From positions 1 to 64,000 of the forward strand of contig JAGBOF010000016.1 in the NCBI GenBank assembly GCA_017633985.1: DNA of 64,000 bases, in the 5' to 3' direction. Made by a program: the position numbers and the translations under genes. Every line of letters begins with the position of its first letter. The first letter of the stretch is position 1. Positions 53,696 through 62,986 of this stretch are shown in pieces. The DNA comes from Bacteroidales bacterium (GTDB lineage: Bacteria > Bacteroidota > Bacteroidia > Bacteroidales > P3). The notes under the pieces were generated by a model that ran no database searches, had not been told where the DNA came from, and saw only the letters and a list, made by a program, of their open reading frames with translations.

Positions 53696-54145
53696 TTATC
53701 CCGAATATTTATCCCCTACAAAACCGTCCGAAACGGTGTTTGCAGTCAAATCAATATGCTTAAATAAAGGAGGAGTGGGCGACAAATCGTAATAATCAAT
53801 TGTCTGAATACCCATACGGAAATATTCCAATGCATTGTAATCATCATACAACCGCGGCAATACGGGATTGTTTTCAAAAATCCAACGTTTGGTCATATCA
53901 TCTACGTCAAAAGCTGCTTTGCCCGTGCATTTGACGGATATTTGACCGTAAAACGACATAATTTCTATGCAAGGATTTTGTTTCAATTGCTTAAAAACTT
54001 CTTTTTTCGGCGAAGTCGCAAAATACAAATCATTATCCTGTATTTTCATTATCTGAAACACTCGGATTTTAGGCTTATTCGCTTCGCACGTAGCGAAAGA
54101 AACCTCATTATGTTTGCTTAAAAATTCCAATGCTTTATCTTTCAT
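53696..54145 (-). CDS. Pyridoxamine 5'-phosphate oxidase-like flavin-binding protein
   Basis: 149 residues from MKDKALEFLSKHNEVSFATCE, the start of the PNPOx-like split-barrel family. These bind FMN, F420 or heme and oxidise or reduce varied substrates; this one is not necessarily PdxH. The frame that starts 40 codons earlier overlaps the MATE gene and is rejected. It lies 38 bases downstream of that gene on the same strand. Confidence 0.82.
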   Translation of the reverse strand: MKDKALEFLSKHNEVSFATCEANKPKIRVFQIMKIQDNDLYFATSPKKEVFKQLKQNPCIEIMSFYGQISVKCTGKAAFDVDDMTKRWIFENNPVLPRLYDDYNALEYFRMGIQTIDYYDLSPTPPLFKHIDLTANTVSDGFVGDKYSG

Positions 54146-54183
54146 AACCGTAAATTTTCTTTTTATTTCTTTTAATATGCTTA

Positions 54184-55518
54184 TCAGTTGCCGTATATCT
54201 GTTTGCGTGAAAACAATATCATAAAAACGCTTCTTCCCGCAAGATAAAGAATAAATCCCAACCACAATGCGTCATTTGTTTTGCCCAATCCGAAATATGA
54301 GAAGAAGAACAAAGCCGTAGAAATGAATATTGCGTTACGCATAATCTTACTTTGGGTCATTCCTATCAATATTCCGTCATACAAAAAGGCAAGAAAACCC
54401 GTCAAAGGTATCAATACAAGCCACAGTTTACAACTTTCACTGGCTCGAATTACGTCCTGATGGTCGGTAAGTATTGAAATAATTTCTTTTCCTGCAAATC
54501 CGTAAAGCAAAGAACACAAAACAGCCAAACCTATTCCCCAAACAATGACGCGGTGTATGACTTGCACAAGTCCTTTTCTGTCATTGGCACCGTAATATTT
54601 GCCGCAAAGACTTTCGCATGCGTAAGCGAATCCGTCCATAAAGTAAGAGAAAAGACTGAACAATTGCATTATCAATGTGTTTACCGCCAATGTCGGATAG
54701 GGTTGCGAAGACGATGCAACGGTAAAGTAAGTCGTTACGGCAATAATACAAACCGTACGCAGGAATATGTCTCCGTTTACTTTGAAAAACAGTTTCATTT
54801 TATCCAATTGCAATGCCCGTTTAACGGAAAGCGAATACTGTTTCTTATACCTTATTATAAATACGGCGGAAATAAGCATCAGTCCTGCATATTGAGAAAT
54901 CACCGTTGCGTATGCTACACCTTCTATTGTCAAATGCAATCCCATTACAAAGATTACATCAAACAGTATATTGACTGCATTAATCACGATAGCGGTATAC
55001 ATAGGCGTTTTGCTGTCCTGCATACCTATGAACCAGCCTTTCAATGCATACATACCCAATACCGCAGGCGCTGCCCATATACGTATATAAAAATAACGCA
55101 AAGCCAGACTCATCACATTGTTTTTATCATCTATCAGTCCTGATGCCAATAAGGCTATCGGTTTTTGCAGAAGCAATATAACAAATGCCACACTTAAACC
55201 GATGGTCAATGCGCGGGTTAAAATATCTATCTGTTCTGTCTTATCCTTTGCGCCGTACGCCTGGGCGGTAAAGCCGCTTGTTCCCATACGCAGGAATCCG
55301 AATCCCCAATAAAGGAAATTGAATATCATGCTTCCCACAGCCACCGCACCTATATAATCGTTTACCGTGCCGTTATATGCTATGTGTCCTACAATTGCAG
55401 TATCCACCATACCCAATAAAGGAATGGTGATATTGGTAATAATATTCGGGATTGTCAAACGAAGTATCTGTCTGTTCAATCCCGCACTATTTGTATCGTT
55501 ATGCTTTTTTACCCGCAC
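54184..55518 (-). CDS. MATE family transporter, DinF-like
   Basis: 444 residues, 12 predicted membrane segments. N-terminal LTIPNIITNITIPLLGMVDT and ATVISQYAGLMLI place it in the DinF/eukaryotic-like MATE branch. Its ATG lies inside the preceding gene's 3' end (20-base overlap at 55499-55518), so translation is coupled to the membrane protein at 55499-56239. Confidence 0.9.
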   Translation of the reverse strand: MRVKKHNDTNSAGLNRQILRLTIPNIITNITIPLLGMVDTAIVGHIAYNGTVNDYIGAVAVGSMIFNFLYWGFGFLRMGTSGFTAQAYGAKDKTEQIDILTRALTIGLSVAFVILLLQKPIALLASGLIDDKNNVMSLALRYFYIRIWAAPAVLGMYALKGWFIGMQDSKTPMYTAIVINAVNILFDVIFVMGLHLTIEGVAYATVISQYAGLMLISAVFIIRYKKQYSLSVKRALQLDKMKLFFKVNGDIFLRTVCIIAVTTYFTVASSSQPYPTLAVNTLIMQLFSLFSYFMDGFAYACESLCGKYYGANDRKGLVQVIHRVIVWGIGLAVLCSLLYGFAGKEIISILTDHQDVIRASESCKLWLVLIPLTGFLAFLYDGILIGMTQSKIMRNAIFISTALFFFSYFGLGKTNDALWLGFILYLAGRSVFMILFSRKQIYGN

Positions 55519-56239
55519 TTTTAAACAAATTCTTCCAATAATTCAAGTGCCAAAGAGCATGTATTATTGCTACAACGGTCATAGATATACCGAAATCAAC
55601 ATGCAATTGCATAAGGGTAAGGTAATTCATGCTCCAACCGTACATTTTGGCGAAAACAACGTACACGCCTATCAAACAAGAAACCAGACACGTGATACCG
55701 AGGATTACATTCCACAATCTGCGGTGATTAACCTTCTTAATCTTCTTCGCTTTTACCAATACGGCGGTAAGACTATACAATCCCAATGTGGCAATCAACA
55801 CCTGCCAAAGATGATACGGGAATTTCCTCTCTTGTTTAGGCATCTGAATTGTCATTGTCTCCTCTGCAGCGGATTCAGTCATCGTTTCGGTTGCTCCGCT
55901 TACAGTCTGAATATCTTCATCAGCCGCAACATTTTCTTGAATAGTCTTTGCGGCGGATTGTTCCTGCTTTTTATCTGCCTGCGAAGTCTGTTTAACTGAC
56001 TTTTCCTGCGTTAGGTTTTGTTCGGATGCTTTTTTATCCGTCTGTTTTTCCGTCTTATTACTTTTTGACAGCACAGCATTATCACAAATGCCGTCACCGT
56101 TTTCATCGACAAACAATCCGCACTGTCCCGTGCAATCAACAACGCCTCCGAAAGGGCAATTCTCGGGATGTTGCTCCTGTGCAAAAACTCCTAATGCCAA
56201 AAAGGCCGAAAGAACCAATAATAAAATCTTTTTATTCAT
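55499..56239 (-). CDS. Exported membrane protein with calcium-loop-like segment and C-terminal membrane domain
   Basis: 246 residues. Signal peptide (MNKKILLLVLSAFLALGVFAQ), then CPFGGVVDCTGQCGLFVDENGDGICD (split: CPFGGVVDCTGQCGLFV, DENGDGICD), with a DxNxDG calcium-binding-like loop and four cysteines; such segments often precede 4Fe-4S or cytochrome-type membrane proteins. A low-complexity Lys/Gln/Glu/Thr linker (about 55-135) leads to about four membrane helices (140-245) with histidines (HVDFGISM, IIHALWHLNYW) that could ligate heme, as in DUF4405 proteins. Role unproven; first gene of a three-gene minus-strand unit. Confidence 0.7.
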   Translation of the reverse strand: MNKKILLLVLSAFLALGVFAQEQHPENCPFGGVVDCTGQCGLFVDENGDGICDNAVLSKSNKTEKQTDKKASEQNLTQEKSVKQTSQADKKQEQSAAKTIQENVAADEDIQTVSGATETMTESAAEETMTIQMPKQERKFPYHLWQVLIATLGLYSLTAVLVKAKKIKKVNHRRLWNVILGITCLVSCLIGVYVVFAKMYGWSMNYLTLMQLHVDFGISMTVVAIIHALWHLNYWKNLFKSAGKKA

Positions 56240-56274
56240 AATACTGTAATATTAATATCCGATTCAGGAAATTG

Positions 56275-56282
56275 CAAATTTA
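56275..56282 (-). promoter_or_regulatory. -7 promoter element for the 56239-53696 operon
   Basis: Minus-strand TAAATTTG, 36 bases before the ATG at 56239. Confidence 0.5.
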
Positions 56283-56374
56283 CACAATTTCTGTCTATTA
56301 TCAATAAAAATCTGAATGTTATATTAATTTTTTCCGTTAAAGGGCGCTTTCTGTCCCGTAATTATAATTTTTTG

Positions 56375-56382
56375 TAACTTTG
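56375..56382 (+). promoter_or_regulatory. -7 promoter element of the mgtC-like gene
   Basis: TAACTTTG 24 bases before the ATG at 56407. Confidence 0.6.
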
Positions 56383-56406
56383 CAACATAATTAAATTTTA
56401 ACGGAT

Positions 56407-57069
56407 ATGTTTTGGAATTTTGTTTTACGGCTTTGTTTGGCGTCGGTACTGGGATTGGCAATAGGTTTCGAACGTGAAATGCATGCAAAAGAGGCAGGCG
56501 TTAAAACGCATTTGCTTGTTGCCATGGGATCCTGTCTGTTTATGATATTGAGTATATACGGTTTCGAAGGTTTTTATGACAAAGACCACACATCTTTCGA
56601 TCCTTCGCGAATAGCTGCACAGGTCGTGACGGGAATAGGCTTTTTGGGTGCAGGTACTATCATATTCCGCAAGAATATAATACGCGGTCTGACCACTGCG
56701 GCGGGACTTTGGGTAACTTGTGCGATAGGATTGGCATGCGGATGCGGTTTTTATTACATAGCAATGGCTGCTACGGTACTTGTATTGATAAGTATATTTT
56801 TGGCAAACTTCTTTTTGAAAAAATATTCGGAGAAATACACCTCCATAACCTTTATCGCAGACTGTCAAAACGATATTTCCTTACTGTTTGACAAACTGAA
56901 AAACGACGGCATTGTAATAAAAAATTACTCAATGCAGCAAATAACGGATAACGGCAACGAAAAATTTTCGGTGAATATTGACATCAAAACCCAATACGGC
57001 AAGAACAAAACGGAATTCAATAATCTTATACAGGAGTTTGCCCAAGTCAAGGTTATAAGCATCGAATAA
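56407..57069 (+). CDS. MgtC/SapB family membrane protein
   Basis: 220 residues: four to five membrane segments (RLCLASVLGLAIGFEREMHAKEAGVKTHLLVAMGSC region, split: LGLAIGFEREMHAKEAG, VKTHLLVAMGSCLFMI) and a C-terminal ACT-like cytoplasmic domain (about 148-220). The family includes MgtC, which in pathogens modulates membrane potential and survival in low magnesium, but most members are uncharacterised. TGIGFLGAGTIIF and TTAAGLWVTCAIG are conserved. Monocistronic. Confidence 0.93.
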   Translation: MFWNFVLRLCLASVLGLAIGFEREMHAKEAGVKTHLLVAMGSCLFMILSIYGFEGFYDKDHTSFDPSRIAAQVVTGIGFLGAGTIIFRKNIIRGLTTAAGLWVTCAIGLACGCGFYYIAMAATVLVLISIFLANFFLKKYSEKYTSITFIADCQNDISLLFDKLKNDGIVIKNYSMQQITDNGNEKFSVNIDIKTQYGKNKTEFNNLIQEFAQVKVISIE

Positions 57070-57141
57070 AAAGGCTTTTTTAGGCGAAAAATACCCTGTT
57101 GTTACCATCTGTTTTTAAGGTAATTACGTTTGCTTAAATTT

Positions 57142-57225
57142 TTAAGGCGTAAAAAAAAATTATTACGGCGTATTATTTTATTAATCACGCAGAATAATTT
57201 ACTGAAACGGCGTCTTTTTTCAGCC
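57142..57225. repeat. Intergenic array of four 21-bp units
   Basis: Units at 57142 (AAGGCGTAAAA), 57163 (ACGGCGTATTATT), 57184 (ATCACGCAGAATAAT) and 57205 (AACGGCGTCTTTTTT). It lies between the convergent mgtC-like and HhH genes; nothing else is recognised in 57070-57317. Confidence 0.85.
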
Positions 57226-57317
57226 TTATTATTTCACACAAAATTTTCCTGCTGTTTTACCGCTTTAAAAAGGCACAAAAACGCAATATTTTTACGCTTT
57301 TTCGCATTTTACAGCAA

Positions 57318-58055
57318 TCACCTGACAGTGACGTACGGTTTTATTTTATTGAATGTGTCTTCGTCCATAATATGGATATATCTCAATTGATCGGCATCAG
57401 TATATGCTCCGTTGGTATTGCGGTATATTATAATTTCTTTTGCCAAATACCAATCAATATACGGATGTGCTGCAATTTCTTTTATATCCGCCGAATTTAT
57501 ATTTATCTTCCTGACATTGTACTGCCCTACCGACAGATGTTTGACTATGTTTCTATAAAGCGAATCGCTCATTCCGTAAACTTCTTTGAGTTGTTCCACC
57601 GATACATAACCGCCTAATTTCTTTCCGTAATTGTAAATTCTCCGCGAATACACCCTTCCAATGCCGCTTATCATTTGCAAATCCAATGTATCGCAAAGAT
57701 TCAGATCCAAAACCGTATCGCCGTAGGATTTCTTAACCATTCGGCGGTATCCGTCAGCATTAAAATCCGTCAAAGTGTCGGTTTGCAGCCGCGTTTTCTT
57801 ACTTAAAGAATCTCCTTCAGCATAATAGTAGTTAAAAATATTGTAACGCTTGGTTTTATATGCATTCTTAATGGTGTCTTTCTTGTATCTGCCGTAATTT
57901 TTCTTATCATAAACGGCGTTATCATCCTTTTGGATGATTACGATCTTATTTCCGTTTAAATACATGTATGCAAAAGCAATCACCGCACCAGTCAAAAGAC
58001 AGATAACGGCGGTAATACCTATTTTATGTTCCTTGGAAAACCCTTGTCTTTTCAT
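57318..58055 (-). CDS. Helix-hairpin-helix DNA-binding protein, ComEA-like
   Basis: 245 residues. One membrane segment near the N terminus (KIGITAVICLLTGAVIAFAYMYL, split: KIGITAVICLLTGA, VIAFAYMYL) anchors it with the rest outside the cytoplasm or facing the DNA. Two HhH motifs follow: DLQMISGIGRVYSRRIYNYG (about 130-150) and INSADIKEIAAHPYIDWYLA (about 190-210), as in ComEA, which binds incoming DNA during transformation. A role in natural competence is possible but not shown. Confidence 0.85.
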   Translation of the reverse strand: MKRQGFSKEHKIGITAVICLLTGAVIAFAYMYLNGNKIVIIQKDDNAVYDKKNYGRYKKDTIKNAYKTKRYNIFNYYYAEGDSLSKKTRLQTDTLTDFNADGYRRMVKKSYGDTVLDLNLCDTLDLQMISGIGRVYSRRIYNYGKKLGGYVSVEQLKEVYGMSDSLYRNIVKHLSVGQYNVRKININSADIKEIAAHPYIDWYLAKEIIIYRNTNGAYTDADQLRYIHIMDEDTFNKIKPYVTVR

Positions 58056-58124
58056 TGCCGATTAGGTTTAAGGCACAAAAACAAGCACAAAACGGCAGTT
58101 TATTTTCTTATGCTTACAGAAGTA

Positions 58125-59147
58125 TTATTCAACTTTCCTGTTTATTCCGTAAACTATGCTTTCCATTTGCATAAGCAAATCTCTTTTCGGTTTTTTAGGC
58201 GAATATAGGAAACAATCTATCATGATAAAATCATTGGTTGCGGGATTTTGAAAAACATAATTCACAAAAGGACCGCCCATAAAATCTCCGAAAAGCCGCC
58301 AAAGTCCCCTTGATTCTATCATAACAATGTTATTTATCTTCACCGTGTCGGTATAAATATCCGTTCTCAACTCCGTACCCATATAAGAGTCTTTCATAGG
58401 TCCGGGAATGTTGTCTTTGGCAATTTTATCCCTTATCTCAATGATTTTATCTTTATTAAACAGGTTTTGTGAAGTGAAGGGTTGTTTGTAAATCATTATT
58501 CCGTAACTTTCGTCCTTGGTTTCTTTACGTATCCAGAAGAAATCATTCTTTTGTTTTGCTAAATAAAAATCGGCGGGTATTGTAAGTTTGATACCGAAAG
58601 TCTTATTAATCTGCTCTGTCAATTTGATATTCTCGTCTCTTTTGAATACATTGAAAATTCTGTTATGTTCGTTGGTGTAAAACTGCTTTCTTATCGTAGG
58701 ATAAAACCTCGTAAGGATAGCAAACATACTGTCACGGTTATCAACCATAAGTTTGTATACCGCTTGCGGGTAAACACGTTGGTTTATTTCCTGATAAATT
58801 TTATTAGGATTGCCTTTTTTGAAATCAATTATCAATATATTGCGGTGTTTTTGCAACATATCCGAATGAATAAACCCTTCGGGTTTTAGATGTATCACGT
58901 CAAACAAAGGTTCATTCTGATTTAATCCCTCTTGCGGGATTTCGAAATTTTTACCTATTGAATCCCTTAATTCACCTTTATATATTTCTTCATCGGCAAC
59001 GACGATCATCTCCAAAGTCTTGCCTGCTGAAGACGGTAATCCCATGGTTAATTTTTCTTTTGTGCTTGTTTGTTTGCTGCAAGAAACTACTATAAGCATT
59101 AAAAGCAAAATAATGCCTGCAAACTGATATAACAATGATTTTTTCAT
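58125..59147 (-). CDS. DUF4837 family lipoprotein
   Basis: 340 residues from MKKSLLYQFAGIILLLMLIVVSC; Cys23 is the lipid-anchored residue. The mature part matches DUF4837 (GLPSSAGKTLEMIVVADEE and EPLFDVIHLKPEGF), a Bacteroidota-specific family of unknown function, probably at the inner face of the outer membrane or periplasm. The ATG 27 bases upstream is rejected because a promoter element overlaps it. It lies 69 bases upstream of the HhH gene on the same strand. Confidence 0.88.
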   Translation of the reverse strand: MKKSLLYQFAGIILLLMLIVVSCSKQTSTKEKLTMGLPSSAGKTLEMIVVADEEIYKGELRDSIGKNFEIPQEGLNQNEPLFDVIHLKPEGFIHSDMLQKHRNILIIDFKKGNPNKIYQEINQRVYPQAVYKLMVDNRDSMFAILTRFYPTIRKQFYTNEHNRIFNVFKRDENIKLTEQINKTFGIKLTIPADFYLAKQKNDFFWIRKETKDESYGIMIYKQPFTSQNLFNKDKIIEIRDKIAKDNIPGPMKDSYMGTELRTDIYTDTVKINNIVMIESRGLWRLFGDFMGGPFVNYVFQNPATNDFIMIDCFLYSPKKPKRDLLMQMESIVYGINRKVE

Positions 59148-59171
59148 AGCAATTAATCGTATTTGAAAGTG

Positions 59172-59179
59172 CAAATATA
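59172..59179 (-). promoter_or_regulatory. -7 promoter element of the DUF4837 gene
   Basis: Minus-strand TATATTTG, 24 bases before the ATG at 59147. Confidence 0.5.
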
Positions 59180-59292
59180 AAAAGATTTTACAATATCACA
59201 AAATTAATTCCTTAAGTTAATCATTTCTAACCATTCTTAATCTTTATAATTTATAAGTAATTTTACACCTATTAATATTATAAGTTTATTTT

Positions 59293-59324
59293 TTTGTATT
59301 TTCCAAAAATTATTTTTATCTTTG
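59293..59324 (+). promoter_or_regulatory. Bacteroides-type promoter of the methylmalonyl-CoA decarboxylase operon
   Basis: TTTG at 59293-59296, 20 bases, TATCTTTG at 59317-59324. The leader to the ATG at 59423 is about 90 bases. Confidence 0.7.
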
Positions 59325-59422
59325 CATTTTCTAATCCGATTTATCAGAGAATTATTCGGTAGAAAGGATAAAAAGAAAATAGTATACATTAAATCATTTT
59401 ATTAATTAAAATTAACGGTGCT

Positions 59423-59827
59423 ATGAAACCTACACACATTGAACACATCGGTATAGCCGTTGAGAATCTTGACGAGGCTATAAAGTATTGGGAAAACGTT
59501 ATGGGACTCAAATGTTATAACATTGAGGAAGTTGCAGACCAAAAAGTCCGCACTGCGTTTTTGAAAATAGGCGAGGTAAAAATAGAATTGCTTGAAGCAA
59601 CAAGCGCTGACAGCCCTATCGCCAAATTTATTGAGAAAAAAGGTGCAGGGGTTCATCACGTTGCCTTTGCAGTTGAGGATACCGATATGGCTTTAAACGA
59701 TGCCAAAGAAAAAGGCGTGCGTTTGATTGACGAAAAATCACGCAAAGGTGCAGAAGAATTAATGATCGGTTTCTTACATCCTAAATCCACTTTCGGAGTA
59801 TTGACCGAATTTTGTTGCAAGAAATAA
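59423..59827 (+). CDS. mce: Methylmalonyl-CoA epimerase
   Basis: 134 residues, a small vicinal-oxygen-chelate metalloenzyme that interconverts the 2R and 2S forms of methylmalonyl-CoA. Motifs: IEHIGIAVENLDEA (8-21, metal-binding His10), GAGVHHVAFAVED (about 74-86), and the C-terminal PKSTFGVLTEF with metal-binding Glu. It opens the decarboxylase operon. Length and start are typical. Confidence 0.96.
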   Translation: MKPTHIEHIGIAVENLDEAIKYWENVMGLKCYNIEEVADQKVRTAFLKIGEVKIELLEATSADSPIAKFIEKKGAGVHHVAFAVEDTDMALNDAKEKGVRLIDEKSRKGAEELMIGFLHPKSTFGVLTEFCCKK

Positions 59828-59882
59828 AAATAATGAATCCTGACAACTTATAATTTTTATAACACAACGTCTTGTTTTTATA

Positions 59883-59966
59883 TAAAGGCGTTTAAAAAAA
59901 TTAAAACGGCGTTTGGGTAAATTAAAACAACGCTTTAATAGAATAAAACGGCGTTTTATTTTGTCG
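59883..59966. repeat. Intergenic array of four 21-bp units inside the operon
   Basis: Units at 59883 (AAAGGCGTTTAA), 59904 (AAACGGCGTTTGGG), 59925 (AAACAACGCTTTAA) and 59946 (AAACGGCGTTTTATT). It lies between mce and mmdA, which are 170 bases apart, so the array is probably transcribed as an internal region. Confidence 0.85.
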
Positions 59967-59997
59967 GGATTAATAACCATAAAAACAATGTAATATT

Positions 59998-61557
59998 ATG
60001 GCTTTTGAAGATAAGATAAAACAATTATTAGACTTAAGGGTGCAGACCAAATTGGGCGGAGGTGAAAAAAGAATAGAAGCCCAACATGCAAAAGGCAAAC
60101 TTACGGCAAGAGAAAGAATAGAATTGCTTTTGGACGAAGGCAGTTTCGAAGAATTTGATATGTTCGTAACCCACCGTTGCACCAACTTCGGAATGGAGAA
60201 AAAGGAATTCTTATCCGACGGTGTGGTAACAGGTTACGGAACAATAGACGGAAGACTTGTCTATGTATTTTCACAGGATTTCACCATCTTGGGAGGTTCT
60301 TTAGGCGAAAGTTTCGCAAAGAAAATCTGCAAAGTAATGGACCAAGCAATGAAAGTAGGTGCTCCCGTGATAGGATTGAACGACTCGGGCGGAGCACGTA
60401 TACAGGAAGGCGTAAACGCTTTGGCAGGATATTGCGAAATATTTGAACGTAATATATTAGCCAGCGGCGTTATTCCGCAGATAAGTGCCATATTCGGTCC
60501 TTGCGCCGGCGGAGCTGTTTATTCCCCTGCCCTTACCGACTTCATATTGATGAGTAAAGAAAACTCATATATGTTTATTACAGGTCCTAAAGTTGTAAAA
60601 ACCGTAACAGGAGAAAACGTAACGGACGAACAACTAGGCGGAGCAAACGTACATGCTTCCAAAAGCGGTGTTGCCCACTTTGTTGCGGAGAATGAACAGG
60701 AAGGAATCAAAACAATAAGAAGACTTATATCGTTTATACCTTCCAATAATTTGGAAGAACCGCCTGTAGTTGATTGCAATGATCCTATCGACCGTTTGGA
60801 AGATTCGCTTAACCACATCATTCCTGACGATCCTAACCAACCTTATAACGTAAAAGACGTTATTACGGGTGTTGTTGATAACGGAGATTTCTTTGAAGTA
60901 CACGAAAAATTCGCTCCGAACTTGGTTGTAGGATTTGCACGTATGAACGGCATGAGCGTAGGTATAGTAGCAAACCAACCTAACTATATGGCAGGTGTAT
61001 TGGATATTAATTCCTCAAGAAAAGGAGGCCGTTTCGTACGTTTTTGCGATGCATTCAATATTCCTATTATCACATTTGTTGATGTTCCGGGCTTTTTACC
61101 TGGCACAGGACAGGAATACGGCGGCATAATCGTCCACGGTGCAAAAATGTTATATGCTTACGGAGAAGCTACAGTGCCTAAAATCACCGTAACTTTAAGA
61201 AAATCCTACGGCGGAGCTCATTTGGTTATGTCGGCAAAACAATTAAGAGGAGACATCAACTACTCCTGGCCTATGGCAGAGATAGCCGTTATGGGAGCAA
61301 GCGGAGCTACGGCAATTCTTTACGGCAGCGATTTAAAGAAAATAGAAAACGAAGAAGAAAAAGCGAAATTCGTTGCCGAAAAACAAAAGGAATATGAGGA
61401 TAAATTCTCCAATCCTTACAACGCTGCTAAATACGGTTACATTGATGACGTAATAGAACCTCGCAATACACGTTTCCGTATCATAAGGGCATTGCAGGCC
61501 ATAGCTACCAAGAAAGACAGCAATCCTATGAAAAAGCACGGCAACATTCCATTGTAA
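59998..61557 (+). CDS. mmdA: Methylmalonyl-CoA decarboxylase carboxyltransferase subunit (acyl-CoA carboxylase beta)
   Basis: 519 residues, two crotonase-like halves of the carboxyltransferase family. It moves the carboxyl group of methylmalonyl-CoA to the biotin on the carrier subunit, yielding propionyl-CoA. Motifs: [57 protein letters not shown] and [20 protein letters not shown] (about 400-420). The set mce plus OadG, biotin carrier and OadB beside it favours methylmalonyl-CoA decarboxylase over acetyl- or propionyl-CoA carboxylase. Reverse flux is possible. Confidence 0.95.
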   Translation: MAFEDKIKQLLDLRVQTKLGGGEKRIEAQHAKGKLTARERIELLLDEGSFEEFDMFVTHRCTNFGMEKKEFLSDGVVTGYGTIDGRLVYVFSQDFTILGGSLGESFAKKICKVMDQAMKVGAPVIGLNDSGGARIQEGVNALAGYCEIFERNILASGVIPQISAIFGPCAGGAVYSPALTDFILMSKENSYMFITGPKVVKTVTGENVTDEQLGGANVHASKSGVAHFVAENEQEGIKTIRRLISFIPSNNLEEPPVVDCNDPIDRLEDSLNHIIPDDPNQPYNVKDVITGVVDNGDFFEVHEKFAPNLVVGFARMNGMSVGIVANQPNYMAGVLDINSSRKGGRFVRFCDAFNIPIITFVDVPGFLPGTGQEYGGIIVHGAKMLYAYGEATVPKITVTLRKSYGGAHLVMSAKQLRGDINYSWPMAEIAVMGASGATAILYGSDLKKIENEEEKAKFVAEKQKEYEDKFSNPYNAAKYGYIDDVIEPRNTRFRIIRALQAIATKKDSNPMKKHGNIPL

Positions 61558-61579
61558 AACCAACAAAGCGTATACAATA

Positions 61580-62497
61580 ATGAATAAATTAGCAAAACAG
61601 ATATTCATTGCATTATGCTTTGTCATTGTAAGCGGGAATATTTTCGCACAGGATGATCCGCTTATTCCTCAATCATTTGCAGTGGATACAAAGTCACAAA
61701 CAATGGCCGTAATTGATGAACCTGAAAACATGATTGCCATTTTAAACAGAACGGCAGACGGATTCAAGGTTACAAAATCAATACTGGTCGATGCAACCAA
61801 AGGACGCCATGACGTACAATTCATATACCGTCCGATGAGTGTTGCAATATATGAACAAAATATTATATTCCTCGCATCCAACAGAGATTCTTGCTACATA
61901 GAAGTCGTGGATCTGAAAGGAAATAATATATATACTTCTCCGAAATTCGTAGGCAATGCTTCTACATTCTCCTATGACAAACAAAGCAAACATTTGTATA
62001 TAGGAGGATTGAACGCAACGGGATATAATGTGTTTGACATTGATTGTTCTGCAGGTTTTGCAAACATACACATAGACAATGTATCGTCTGACAAGGCTGC
62101 ATATATGAATTATCAGGTTCCCAAGAAATCAGAAGAAATAGCAAAACACGATTCCACGGGTTTAGGGCTTACGATGATAGCCATGAGTACGGTATTTTTT
62201 GCTTTGGTTGTTATCTCCATTGTATTAATGGGATTTGCAAGAGCATTGCATTCTGCACAAAAGAAGAAAGCCAAACAATCAATCCCCGACAAACAAGAAC
62301 GCAAAGAAGCTGTCGGAGAATTCAAAGCGGGAGGCAATCTTTCGGGCGAAGCATTGGCTGCAATATCAGCTGCAATACATTTATATAATGATGAATTGCA
62401 TGACGAAGAAAACACGATTCTTACTATCGTTAAAGTAGAAAAACGTTATTCTCCTTGGAGCAGCAAGATTCACAATATGAATGTTTACCGACGCTAA
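61580..62497 (+). CDS. OadG-type gamma/delta subunit of sodium pump decarboxylase with long extracytoplasmic N terminus
   Basis: 305 residues. A signal peptide (MNKLAKQIFIALCFVIVSGNIFA) leads a domain of about 170 residues resembling propeller-like strands (AVIDEPENMIAILNR; NRDSCYIEVVDLKG; KQSKHLYIGGLNATGYNVFD). Then come the OadG membrane helix (GLGLTMIAMSTVFFALVVIS, about 192-211) and a basic, Ala-rich tail ending in YSPWSSKIHNM, typical of Bacteroidota OadG. It stabilises the pump and links the carrier to the membrane subunit. Standard OadG proteins are about 80-120 residues, so the N-terminal domain is an addition. Confidence 0.85.
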   Translation: MNKLAKQIFIALCFVIVSGNIFAQDDPLIPQSFAVDTKSQTMAVIDEPENMIAILNRTADGFKVTKSILVDATKGRHDVQFIYRPMSVAIYEQNIIFLASNRDSCYIEVVDLKGNNIYTSPKFVGNASTFSYDKQSKHLYIGGLNATGYNVFDIDCSAGFANIHIDNVSSDKAAYMNYQVPKKSEEIAKHDSTGLGLTMIAMSTVFFALVVISIVLMGFARALHSAQKKKAKQSIPDKQERKEAVGEFKAGGNLSGEALAAISAAIHLYNDELHDEENTILTIVKVEKRYSPWSSKIHNMNVYRR

Positions 62498-62553
62498 TCA
62501 TAATTATTAATCAGCAATTAAATAACATTAATTGGTAAAAGACTTATCAGACA

Positions 62554-62982
62554 ATGAAAAATTATAAATTCAAAATAAACGGCAGTACTTATTCCGTAGA
62601 CATTAATAATGTTGAAGGACAGATTATAGAATTGGAACTTAACGGTACGCCGTATAAAGTGGAAGTTGACAGAGAGGTTAAACAAACTCCTAAACAACGT
62701 CCTGTTATCAACACTTCCAAACCTGTTGCCAATGCACCGAAAGTAACGGTAAGTCAATCTTCATCAGCACATGCCGTTAAAGCTCCTTTGCCTGGTACAA
62801 TATTGGACGTATTCGTCAATGCAGGAGATACGGTTAAAGAGGGACAAAAACTCGTTTTGTTGGAAGCAATGAAAATGGAAAACGAGATAAAAGCCGATTG
62901 CGACGGAGTGGTTAAGGAAGTCAAAGTCAGAAAAGGAGACGTTATAATGGAAGCTGACGTTCTTGTAACTATAGGAGGATAG
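62554..62982 (+). CDS. Biotin carrier subunit of the decarboxylase (biotin/lipoyl attachment protein)
   Basis: 142 residues. The C-terminal half is a biotinyl domain with EAMKMENEI; Lys107 is the biotinylated residue. N-terminal 45 residues form a small beta domain, and residues 45-75 a flexible Pro/Thr/Ser linker. It carries the carboxyl group from MmdA to OadB, where decarboxylation drives sodium export. BirA at 44543-45280 would load it. Confidence 0.95.
   Translation: MKNYKFKINGSTYSVDINNVEGQIIELELNGTPYKVEVDREVKQTPKQRPVINTSKPVANAPKVTVSQSSSAHAVKAPLPGTILDVFVNAGDTVKEGQKLVLLEAMKMENEIKADCDGVVKEVKVRKGDVIMEADVLVTIGG
62973..62978 (+). promoter_or_regulatory. Shine-Dalgarno site of oadB
   Basis: AGGAGG sits nine bases before the ATG at 62987, inside the 3' end of the previous gene. 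Such a strong site is unusual in this window, where most starts have none. Confidence 0.6.
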
Positions 62983-62986
62983 AGCC

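Noticed and set aside
53696..54265. Longer start of the PNPOx-like gene
   Set aside because: It would overlap the end of the DinF-like MATE gene by about 80 bases and adds no family sequence; the internal ATG at 54145 aligns with the split-barrel start.
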